Shown here one piece after another: positions 1-5,488 of a stretch of DNA of 5,488 nucleotides. Position numbers and translations under genes: made by a program. The notes beneath the pieces are model-generated. The model was not told the DNA's origin and searched no databases. It saw only the letters and a list, made by a program, of their open reading frames with translations. How positions within the stretch are numbered: position 1 is the stretch's first letter; every line of letters starts with the position of its first letter. The stretch comes from Luminiphilus sp. (GTDB taxonomy: Bacteria; Pseudomonadota; Gammaproteobacteria; Pseudomonadales; Halieaceae): NCBI GenBank assembly GCA_029251065.1, contig JAQXEB010000040.1, positions 1 to 5,488 on the forward strand. Reading direction: 5' to 3'.

Positions 1-393
1 CAGGGTGTTGATAACTGTCTTAGAGACAGGGATTCTCTCGTTGAGCAGAGCGACAACCTGCACCGGATCACCTCCATTCAGCAGGCAGTCAGTTATAGCG
101 GCAGGCGCAAGACAGATACTGCACCGCCGGCCCCAGCAAACCATCTTCTCCATCATGGTCGCGCCTGGCCACTCAACGAACCGGTCAGTCTTTGCATTGA
201 TGGCAAGCGACTGAATATCACCCCGCTAGTCGACAACAGCGCCGCCCTGGTTATCTCAATCAACCACCAGAGACTCAATATTATTCATCGCGACAGTGCC
301 ATTTCCATTGAACTGCCAGAGACTGCCGAGCCCGGTGGAAAAGTATTTATCGGCGATCATCAACTGCAACTCATTGAGGTCTGCAATGACTAA
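1..393 (+). CDS. C-terminal part of an unrecognised protein (5' end outside window)
   Basis: Frame 1 is open from the first base to a TAA at 391-393, giving 130 residues with no in-frame ATG, GTG or TTG, so the true start lies upstream of the window. The first part (about residues 1-50) is polar and ends in a Pro/Ala-rich stretch (APPAPA), which looks like a linker. The last 80 residues look like a compact beta-rich domain with alternating hydrophobic residues, ending PGGKVFIGDHQLQLIEVCND. The ending loosely resembles the last strands of an FHA domain (a 'GD.I.IG...L.F' pattern), but I see no GR or SxxH phosphopeptide-binding motif, so this is only a weak alternative. No membrane helix is visible in this part. 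The stop lies 8 bases inside the following VWA gene, which makes it an operon partner of that gene. I do not recognise the family. Confidence 0.72.
   Translation, partial: QGVDNCLRDRDSLVEQSDNLHRITSIQQAVSYSGRRKTDTAPPAPANHLLHHGRAWPLNEPVSLCIDGKRLNITPLVDNSAALVISINHQRLNIIHRDSAISIELPETAEPGGKVFIGDHQLQLIEVCND
375..380 (+). promoter_or_regulatory. Ribosome-binding site of the first VWA gene
   Basis: TGAGGT lies 5 bases before the ATG at 386 and matches the anti-Shine-Dalgarno core. It supports starting the VWA protein at 386 rather than at the in-frame ATG at 296, which would add 30 residues ahead of the basic N-terminus and overlap the previous gene by nearly 100 bases. Confidence 0.6.
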
Positions 394-1444
394 AAAGCGC
401 CGCAACATTGCTTTCAGTTTGTCATTTCTCGACATTATGGCCTGCGGCTTTGGTGCGGTAACCCTGTTGTTTTTAATTTTGCGTCACAACGCCACTGAAA
501 TTGAACTGCCAGATCCACGGCTCGCCTCTGAAGTCGATCTTCTGCAAGAAGATATTCGTCAGGCCGAGCAGGAAAAAACCGAACTGCTCAATAGTCTTGA
601 AGCATTACTGCTGCAACTGGTCACCGTGCAGGGCGCCTCTGAGCGAGTGATTACCGATCTGCAAGAACAGGAAAAAAGTATTCAGGCCGACCCAAAAGAT
701 GATATTGCCAAGCTGCGCCGACAAGTTGAGCAGCTGGAAAAAGAGACCGCGCAAATGGAAGAGGTCGAATTTGGCGACAAAGTGCGTGAATTTCTCGGCG
801 ATGGCAACCGCCAATATCTGACCGGCCTCAAGCTCGGTGGTGAGCGAGTTATTATTCTGGTCGATGGCTCCGCGAGCATGCTCGCCGACACCGTGGTCAA
901 CGCCGTGCGCCGCCGCAATATGAGCGACAGCCTGAAAAAACAGTCGCCAAAATGGATCTGGACAATGCGCACCGTCGAGTGGCTGTTAGCGCAGCTGCCC
1001 CCCAGCAGCCGCTTTCAGCTGTATATCTTTAACACCGGCACAGAGCCGGCCATTGTCGGTACCGAGGGTGAGTGGTTGGATGCCGCAGACTCTCTTGCGC
1101 TGGAAAAAGCTGTCGAAGGTCTGCGCAATTATTCACCGGGATCCGGCACCAGCCTGATCAATGCCATTGCCACGGTTAACGACTTTGAAAACAAGCCAGA
1201 CAATATATTTCTACTGACCGACGGCCTGCCAACTCAGGGTGCCAATCCACCCAAAAAATATATGGTCAGTGGTCGTCAGCGACGGGACTTCTTCTCCGCG
1301 GCCGTCAACAGCCTGCCGCGGGGCATACCGGTAAATACCATTCTATTCCCCATGGAGGGTGATCCAGAAGCCGCCGCGCTGTTCTGGCAATTAGCCCTGA
1401 ATACACAGGGCGCCTTTATCGCCCCCTCGCGAGACTGGCCATGA
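386..1444 (+). CDS. Membrane-anchored periplasmic VWA-domain protein with coiled coil, complete MIDAS
   Basis: This 352-residue protein begins with a basic stretch (MTKKRR) and one membrane helix at about residues 12-33 that carries SFLDIMACGFGAV. A long charged heptad-like region at about 45-128, rich in Glu, Gln and Leu, should form a coiled coil. A von Willebrand factor A domain fills about 150-350. Its metal-ion-dependent adhesion site is complete: DGSAS (Asp160, Ser162, Ser164), Thr255 in SGTSL and Asp279 in LLTDG. By the positive-inside rule, the N-terminus is cytoplasmic and the VWA domain periplasmic. VWA domains with an intact MIDAS bind partner proteins through a Mg2+ or similar ion. 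The start at 386 is set by its ribosome-binding site and by the basic-plus-helix N-terminus. It overlaps the previous gene by 8 bases and the next, paralogous VWA gene by 4 (ATGA). No specific function can be assigned. The topology and the Asp at the start of the helix suggest a structural or stator-like partner in an envelope complex. Confidence 0.9.
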   Translation: MTKKRRNIAFSLSFLDIMACGFGAVTLLFLILRHNATEIELPDPRLASEVDLLQEDIRQAEQEKTELLNSLEALLLQLVTVQGASERVITDLQEQEKSIQADPKDDIAKLRRQVEQLEKETAQMEEVEFGDKVREFLGDGNRQYLTGLKLGGERVIILVDGSASMLADTVVNAVRRRNMSDSLKKQSPKWIWTMRTVEWLLAQLPPSSRFQLYIFNTGTEPAIVGTEGEWLDAADSLALEKAVEGLRNYSPGSGTSLINAIATVNDFENKPDNIFLLTDGLPTQGANPPKKYMVSGRQRRDFFSAAVNSLPRGIPVNTILFPMEGDPEAAALFWQLALNTQGAFIAPSRDWP

Positions 1445-2433
1445 AACGCCAGCGCCGAGCATCTCAGGAAGCCAGCATTTCATTTCTGGATGTTATTAGC
1501 TGTGGCTTTGGCGCCATTGTTTTACTGCTGGTAATAGCCAAAGTCGGCGATCCCGCAGCACTCGAAGAGGCCGAAAACAAACTCCGCAGCACGGTAACAG
1601 AGTATCAGGAGCGCCTATTTGATGTCCGCGGTGAATCGGTAGTCCTCAACGAGCAACTTAAATCTCGCAAGCAGCAGCTCTCCGAACTGATCGAACGTGT
1701 CGCACGATTGAAAGCCAAGCTGGCCAGTATTGAAAAACAGTCGGTGCAGATATCCCAGTCCGAAGCCCGTGAAAAAGAACAGCTGCAGCTGGTAATGCAG
1801 GTTCTCAGCGAAGAGATGGAACGGCTACTGGGCCCGGAATTTAAACAGCAAAACAAATTGATCGGCGGTATTCCCGTCGACAGTGAGTACATTATCTTCA
1901 TCATCGATACCTCTGGCTCCATGTTTTCATACGCCTGGCAGCGGATGCTGAGCGAGATGGAAGCGACCCTTAATATTTATCCCAATGTCAAAGGCATTCA
2001 GGTCATGAATGACATGGGTAACTACCTGTTCAGTCGCTACGCTGGGCAATGGATTCCTGATACACCGGCGCGACGACAACTGATCCTGAGAAATCTCGCC
2101 AATTGGAACGCGTTTTCTAATTCGTCACCGGTGGAGGGCATTACGCAGGCCGTGCGCTCTTTTTATGACCGTGATAAAAAAATATCGATTTATGTTTTCG
2201 GCGACGAATTCACCGGTCGGTCGATTGAGGATGTGGTGCTGACGGTCGATCGTCTTAACGCCGAAGCCGATACTCAAGAGCGTCGTGTGCGCATCCACGC
2301 CGTCGGCTTCCCCGTACAATTTATTAGGCCGCCCGAGTTGCAGGACACGGGCATTCGTTTTGCTACACTGATGAGAGAACTGACGCATCGAAATGGTGGA
2401 ACGTTTGTTGGACTCAATGATTTCAGGCCCTAG
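1441..2433 (+). CDS. Second membrane-anchored VWA-domain protein, variant MIDAS
   Basis: This 330-residue protein is a diverged paralogue of the preceding gene with the same layout. It has a basic N-terminus (MKRQRR), one membrane helix at about 13-34 containing SFLDVISCGFGAI, a predicted coiled coil at about 40-130 and a VWA-like domain at about 145-330. The first MIDAS motif is canonical: DTSGS (Asp156, Ser158, Ser160). The usual Thr loop reads SNSSPVEG, with Ser in place of Thr (around 228-229), and the fourth motif is VFGDEF (Asp255) rather than the common TDG. It may therefore bind metal with altered affinity or act as a non-equivalent partner to the first protein. The ATG overlaps the upstream stop as ATGA and has no strong ribosome-binding site, which points to translational coupling. 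The C-terminal part ends in an ordinary VWA strand-helix pattern (RIHAVGF, then NGGTFVGL), so the gene looks complete. Its precise role is unknown. Confidence 0.9.
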   Translation: MKRQRRASQEASISFLDVISCGFGAIVLLLVIAKVGDPAALEEAENKLRSTVTEYQERLFDVRGESVVLNEQLKSRKQQLSELIERVARLKAKLASIEKQSVQISQSEAREKEQLQLVMQVLSEEMERLLGPEFKQQNKLIGGIPVDSEYIIFIIDTSGSMFSYAWQRMLSEMEATLNIYPNVKGIQVMNDMGNYLFSRYAGQWIPDTPARRQLILRNLANWNAFSNSSPVEGITQAVRSFYDRDKKISIYVFGDEFTGRSIEDVVLTVDRLNAEADTQERRVRIHAVGFPVQFIRPPELQDTGIRFATLMRELTHRNGGTFVGLNDFRP

Positions 2434-3085
2434 CGCCAAGCGTTTTTACACGCTCTTCGCACTTGCGTTCATTACCGCGTGCAGCAGCCGTGAAGTGATT
2501 GTTGATGGAAGCTTCCCAACACCGCTGGTCGACCCTGTGCCGGTTTCTCTCGGTGTGGTGTTCACACCGGAATTTCGTGAGCATCAGTTGGTTGACGACG
2601 CCACGGGTCGTGGTGAAGTCAGCTGGAGCGTGAGCACCGGCGTTGCACAGGTGCAGTTTTGGTCCACCTTACTGCCGGCTTTTTTTCAGAACGTGGTCTT
2701 CATCGAGAGTTACGACGACTTAGAAACGTACGACGTCGATGCGGTTTTTGTGCCTGAAATTGCAGACGTGCAGTACGCGATTCCGCTGTACACGAACGTC
2801 AAAGTGTATGAGATCTGGATGCGTTACCGACTCAGGCTGGTTGAGCCCGAGCAGCTCAAAGACAACGACAATAAGACACTCAGCCTCGACAATATGCAGC
2901 CCTTTGCTGAGTGGCCACTGACCGCCTATGGAAAAACACCCACAGCCTTCATGCAGTCAGACTCAGATGCCGTTAATTTGGCCGCCGTTATGGCATTGCG
3001 AGACGCGGGTGCTCATTTCATTACGAGCTTCGGTCGCGTGCCCGGTATCATGGGCTGGTTAGAAAATCCGGAGGAATCGCAGTGA
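2417..3085 (+). CDS. Unrecognised outer-membrane lipoprotein, 222 residues
   Basis: From the ATG at 2417 the protein has a 21-residue lipoprotein signal: basic K9 R10, hydrophobic YTLFALAFI, then lipobox ITAC with lipid Cys22. Residues CSS lack Asp at +2, so Lol-dependent sorting to the outer membrane is expected. An alternative ATG at 2393 would give 230 residues with a charged extension before the signal. Neither start has a convincing ribosome-binding site, and I prefer 2417 because the signal then has normal length. The mature part is mixed alpha/beta. Strands such as VPVSLGVVF, VDAVFVPEI and VYEIWMRYRLRL are followed by a helical end (DAVNLAAVMALRDAGAHFITSF). That strand-then-ALRDA plan is seen in several small auxiliary envelope lipoproteins, but I cannot assign a family. 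The start overlaps the second VWA gene by 17 bases and the stop overlaps the next gene by 4 (GTGA), so it sits inside an operon. Confidence 0.8.
   Translation: MISGPSAKRFYTLFALAFITACSSREVIVDGSFPTPLVDPVPVSLGVVFTPEFREHQLVDDATGRGEVSWSVSTGVAQVQFWSTLLPAFFQNVVFIESYDDLETYDVDAVFVPEIADVQYAIPLYTNVKVYEIWMRYRLRLVEPEQLKDNDNKTLSLDNMQPFAEWPLTAYGKTPTAFMQSDSDAVNLAAVMALRDAGAHFITSFGRVPGIMGWLENPEESQ
3070..3075 (+). promoter_or_regulatory. Strong ribosome-binding site deciding a GTG start
   Basis: GGAGGA lies 6 bases before the GTG at 3082, at ideal spacing. It fixes the start of the following lipoprotein at this GTG, which overlaps the upstream TGA stop. Confidence 0.75.
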
Positions 3086-3741
3086 AGTCCTCCTTGCCCT
3101 TGTTCTTGATGAGCGTTGCGATGCTCGGCGGTTGTGTGACTGCCAGTGTTGACGAGATGACCTTTGATGCGCCCACTGCGGGAATGGCCGAGGGTAGTTT
3201 GGTGATCTTGGGTCGTCGGCACGCCCCAGACTACGATACGGAGCCTGACTTCATAGACTGCATTGGTGGGCACATTAGCCGTGGCTCAGAAAGCATCGAT
3301 GTGATCCCCGAACAGCAGTTTGTAGATTCTCTATACCCTTGGTTTGAACCCAGAACCGCGCCACTGAGTATTGAAAGTGTCGGGCGCCTCATGGTCTTAC
3401 CTACCGTTGCAAGCAAACTCCAAGAGCTCAATGTCAGCTACATGGTTTGGATTGACGGACGCACGCAGGAGACCAACAGTAGTGGCTCAATGACCTGCGG
3501 GGTTGGACCTACGGGTGCCGGTTGCTTCGGGTTTGGTACGTGGGGCACCGAGTCTGAATACGAGGCCACGATCTGGAACTTCGACGACGGTGCAGAGGTG
3601 GGTAAAATGAGCGCGCTGACCAGCGGCCAGAGTTACATGCCCGCGGTGGTTGTGCCCATCCCGATCATTGCACCGGTGCAGGATACCGCGTGCGAGAGTT
3701 TGGGCACCCAGTTACTTCAGTACTTCTCTGCAGGCTCCTGA
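3082..3741 (+). CDS. Unrecognised cysteine-containing lipoprotein, 219 residues
   Basis: The GTG start is set by a GGAGGA ribosome-binding site. The N-terminus is a lipoprotein signal (MKSSLPLFLMSVAMLGGC) with lipobox LGGC and lipid Cys18. Val at +2 predicts the outer membrane. Besides Cys18 the mature chain has four cysteines (60, 139, 148, 204), an even number that would allow two disulfides in the periplasm. A Gly/Cys-rich segment at about 137-155 (TCGVGPTGAGCFGFGTWG) separates a strand containing VSYMVWIDG from one containing EYEATIWNF. This looks like a large loop between two beta strands. Near the C-terminus the chain has the hydrophobic stretch AVVVPIPIIAPV (188-199) and then a short helix. 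I do not recognise the family and see no catalytic motif. It overlaps the previous lipoprotein gene by 4 bases and is followed after 3 bases by the M48 protease gene, so the three products are probably made together. Confidence 0.85.
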   Translation: MKSSLPLFLMSVAMLGGCVTASVDEMTFDAPTAGMAEGSLVILGRRHAPDYDTEPDFIDCIGGHISRGSESIDVIPEQQFVDSLYPWFEPRTAPLSIESVGRLMVLPTVASKLQELNVSYMVWIDGRTQETNSSGSMTCGVGPTGAGCFGFGTWGTESEYEATIWNFDDGAEVGKMSALTSGQSYMPAVVVPIPIIAPVQDTACESLGTQLLQYFSAGS

Positions 3742-3744
3742 GTC

Positions 3745-5154
3745 GTGAAGCGCCTTATCGCCGCGATGTTCATTACCACTTTGCTCGCCAGCTGCGCGGG
3801 ATCCTCCACAGTGACGGTGGGTGGGCGACCGGTCAGCATGCCCAAGAAAGCCGCCGATGAGCACGAAAAACTCATTGAGAACGTGGGGATTTATGACGAC
3901 CCTGAACTGGCGGCGTACGTGAATGAAATTGGCGCCCGATTAGTCGCCGAGTCAAGCATGCCCGACCAAGAGTTCACCTTCACACTTTTGGACTCACCCG
4001 ACATCAACGCCTTTGCCCTACCGGGCGGTTTGATTTATATCAATCGAGGTCTATTGGCTTATCTCGACAGCGAAGCAGAGCTGGCCGGAGTCATTGCCCA
4101 TGAGATCGGTCATATCACCGAACGACATCACGCACGGCGTAAAACACAAACCATCACCAACCAAGTGGCCGCTGTATCCGCACTCATACTGACGGGGTCG
4201 GGTGACTTATACGACGCAGCAAACATGTACGGAGCGGAACTGATCTCTGGGTTTGGTCGCGATATGGAGCTCGAAGCCGACGCCGCGGGTGCTGAGTTTA
4301 TGCATAAGAGCGGCTATGACGCAGATGCGCTGTTATCCGTCATTGGGGTTCTTAAGGACCAAGAGCGCTATCAAAAGGCGGTGGCAAAAGCCGCCGGCAG
4401 GCGCTCTGGGACTTATCATGGATTGTATGCGAGTCACCCGCGTAACGACCTAAGACTGCAAACAGTAATCAAGACCGCCAACACGCTCGACCTCGACGCG
4501 ATGTCTGAAAACCCCGAGTTACCTGGCCGGTTTAGGCGTGAAACTGACGGCATGGTCATCGGCGCTAGCGCGGAAGCGCAAAGCGACCCACTTCGTTACT
4601 ACCACAACAAACTCGACTTCACCTTTGAGCACCCCAAGGGCTGGGCCGTCAGTGCAACAACGAGAGAGATCATCGCTCGCTCGCCCGATACGGATGCTCT
4701 ATTGACGATTAAAATCGCGAAGATCGACCCCAATGCAACCCCTGAGGTGGCGCTACCATCACTGGCCTCGGGTGAGATCAATGATCAAGAAACCTTTGAG
4801 AGCCAAGGCTTGCAGGGCGCAACGGGGCTCGCAACCGCTGCGGGAAACCAGAAACGTCTTGGCGTCGTCGATCACCGATTTCGCTACTTATTTGAGGGAG
4901 AGGCGAGTGACTTTAAGGCAGTCGACAGTGCCTTCAAAACGATCATCACGTCATTCAGACCCCTTTTCCCGAAAGAAAAAAAGCGGGGCGAGAGTCACGT
5001 ATTGAATTACGTTCAAGTTCCTCGTGGCGCTACATTTGACTCGCTGAGCTCAGGTATAAGAGTGCCCGATGCGGAAAATCAATTGCGACTCATTAATGGC
5101 TATTACCCCAGTGGGGAACCCCGCACGGGAGACTGGCTAAAAGTGCTTCGCTAG
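3745..5154 (+). CDS. M48-family zinc metalloprotease lipoprotein (BepA/LoiP-like) with C-terminal extension
   Basis: This 469-residue protein is a periplasmic, outer-membrane-anchored M48 metallopeptidase. The signal ends in LLASC (lipid Cys17; Ala at +2). The peptidase domain spans about 35-250. It has the zinc motif HEIGH (His119, Glu120, His123), the downstream ELEAD motif (Glu175 as likely third zinc ligand, Asp179) and ASHP (His231), which corresponds in position to the regulatory 'His switch' of BepA. BepA and relatives handle misassembled outer-membrane proteins, so envelope quality control is the likely role. Unlike BepA it has no visible TPR repeats. Instead, about 283-405 contains LDFTFEHPKGWAVS and an ending DSAFKTIITSF, resembling a PsbP/Mog1-type domain. 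Residues 421-469 (VPRGATFDSL to GDWLKVLR) resemble a LysM-like module. The GTG start, 3 bases after the previous stop, is chosen because later in-frame starts would destroy the signal; its ribosome-binding site is weak, suggesting coupling. Confidence 0.93.
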   Translation: MKRLIAAMFITTLLASCAGSSTVTVGGRPVSMPKKAADEHEKLIENVGIYDDPELAAYVNEIGARLVAESSMPDQEFTFTLLDSPDINAFALPGGLIYINRGLLAYLDSEAELAGVIAHEIGHITERHHARRKTQTITNQVAAVSALILTGSGDLYDAANMYGAELISGFGRDMELEADAAGAEFMHKSGYDADALLSVIGVLKDQERYQKAVAKAAGRRSGTYHGLYASHPRNDLRLQTVIKTANTLDLDAMSENPELPGRFRRETDGMVIGASAEAQSDPLRYYHNKLDFTFEHPKGWAVSATTREIIARSPDTDALLTIKIAKIDPNATPEVALPSLASGEINDQETFESQGLQGATGLATAAGNQKRLGVVDHRFRYLFEGEASDFKAVDSAFKTIITSFRPLFPKEKKRGESHVLNYVQVPRGATFDSLSSGIRVPDAENQLRLINGYYPSGEPRTGDWLKVLR

Positions 5155-5179
5155 TCTCTCTGCTTGACCTCAATTTCGT

Positions 5180-5190
5180 GACATGATGTC
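5180..5190. promoter_or_regulatory. Perfect short palindrome before the amidohydrolase gene
   Basis: GACATGATGTC has 5-base arms around a central G and lies 21 bases before the ATG at 5212. A TTGACC at 5164-5169 could serve as a -35 element, but no good -10 box stands at the right distance. The palindrome could be an operator half-site pair or chance; its arms are too short for a terminator and no U-run follows. Confidence 0.25.
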
Positions 5191-5198
5191 GCAGCATA

Positions 5199-5204
5199 AG
5201 GGGG
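5199..5204 (+). promoter_or_regulatory. Ribosome-binding site of the amidohydrolase gene
   Basis: AGGGGG followed by GAAA lies 7 bases before the ATG at 5212. This purine-rich site decides the start and shows that the gene can be translated independently of the protease gene upstream. Confidence 0.65.
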
Positions 5205-5211
5205 AAAGCTC

Positions 5212-5488
5212 ATGCGCTTCATAACACTAATTCTGCTGTCGTCACTGTTGAGTCTGATCCAAACGGTGAGTGCAGAGACCGTGGTCTACACCGCCAAACT
5301 TGTCCGCACAATGGAGCCTGCGCTCCCCGAGGCGACTGCGGTTGCCGTGGAGGACGGGAAGGTCCTTGCGGTGGGTTCGCTTGACTCACTTAAAGCCCTC
5401 ATCGCGGCCCGCAGCGCAAGAATTGATCGGCAGTTTGAGCACTTAATCATCACTCCGGGGTTTATCGACCCACACGTTCACCCCACAT
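5212..5488 (+). CDS. Secreted amidohydrolase, N-terminal part (3' end outside window)
   Basis: Ninety-two codons are visible before the window ends. The protein starts with a Sec signal peptide (hydrophobic ITLILLSSLLSLI, probable cleavage after VSA at about residue 21). A small beta domain typical of amidohydrolases follows: ETVVYTAKLVRTME, then ATAVAVEDGKVLAVGS. It ends in ITPGFIDPHVHPT, whose HxH (His88, His90) supplies the first two metal ligands of the superfamily. The PGFIDPHVH form is typical of YtcJ-like and related amidohydrolases (Amidohydro_3), which hydrolyse amide or related C-N bonds. The substrate cannot be told from this fragment, and the remaining ligands lie outside the window. 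The signal peptide implies periplasmic action. The gene lies 57 bases after the protease stop with its own strong ribosome-binding site, so it may be a separate transcription unit. Confidence 0.88.
   Translation, partial: MRFITLILLSSLLSLIQTVSAETVVYTAKLVRTMEPALPEATAVAVEDGKVLAVGSLDSLKALIAARSARIDRQFEHLIITPGFIDPHVHPT

Noticed and set aside
5..214. Short + strand reading frame with a GTG start
   Set aside because: It lies out of frame with the open frame running from base 1 to 393, which ends by overlapping the VWA gene. Its predicted product is low in structure and has no ribosome-binding site.
296..385. N-terminal extension of the first VWA protein from the ATG at 296
   Set aside because: The start at 386 has a good ribosome-binding site and begins directly with the basic stretch before the membrane helix. 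The extension would overlap the previous gene by almost 100 bases.
605..972. Minus-strand reading frames opposite the first VWA gene
   Set aside because: They mirror the coding strand of a clear VWA gene and have no recognisable domain or ribosome-binding site.
386..2433. The VWA pair as a Zorya-type or other known defence system
   Set aside because: Zorya pairs a MotA-like ZorA with an OmpA-domain ZorB. Here there is no OmpA domain, helicase or nuclease, and no other defence gene in the window.
1605..2439. Minus-strand reading frames opposite the second VWA gene
   Set aside because: They are antisense shadows of a well-supported gene, with compositions typical of reverse-frame translation.
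2739..2921. Second + strand frame inside the first lipoprotein gene
   Set aside because: It is wholly nested in a gene with a signal peptide and lipobox, and shows no start signal or domain of its own.
5155..5211. Rho-independent terminator after the protease gene
   Set aside because: No GC-rich hairpin followed by a T-run is present; the only inverted repeat has 5-base arms.

Overview
The window reads as chromosomal DNA from a Gram-negative bacterium, most likely a gammaproteobacterium. The evidence is three consecutive lipoprotein signal peptides with no Asp after the lipid cysteine (outer-membrane sorting), a periplasmic BepA/LoiP-like M48 protease, and tightly packed genes all on the + strand. 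I cannot name the genus from the sequence. No RNA gene, CRISPR array, insertion sequence or phage gene is visible, and no stretch over 300 bases lacks a gene.

Bases 1-2433 hold the end of one unrecognised gene (open from the window edge to 393) and two consecutive, paralogous VWA-domain genes (386-1444 and 1441-2433). The genes overlap by 8 and 4 bases, so they are probably translationally coupled. Both VWA proteins have the same plan: a short basic N-terminus, one membrane helix with a nearly identical SFLD-x3-CGFGA motif, a periplasmic coiled coil and a C-terminal VWA domain. The first has a complete MIDAS metal site; the second has a modified one. The Asp at the start of the membrane helix and the overall topology recall ExbD/TolR/MotB-type stator subunits. 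My inference is that this is the tail of an operon for an envelope machine whose other parts lie upstream of the window.

Bases 2417-5154 hold three genes for lipoproteins: an unrecognised 222-residue lipoprotein whose start overlaps the end of the second VWA gene, an unrecognised cysteine-containing 219-residue lipoprotein with a GTG start and a strong ribosome-binding site, and an M48 metalloprotease lipoprotein of 469 residues with an extra C-terminal half. Spacing is -17, -4 and +3 bases, so all may be co-transcribed with the VWA genes, although nothing else links the two halves functionally.

Bases 5155-5211 are a short gap with a small perfect palindrome and a strong ribosome-binding site. 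A secreted amidohydrolase gene follows from 5212 and is cut by the window end just after its first metal-binding HxH motif; it is probably functionally unrelated.

I did not find a recognised defence, secretion or mobile system. The most unusual item is the pair of membrane-anchored VWA proteins sharing a stator-like helix.
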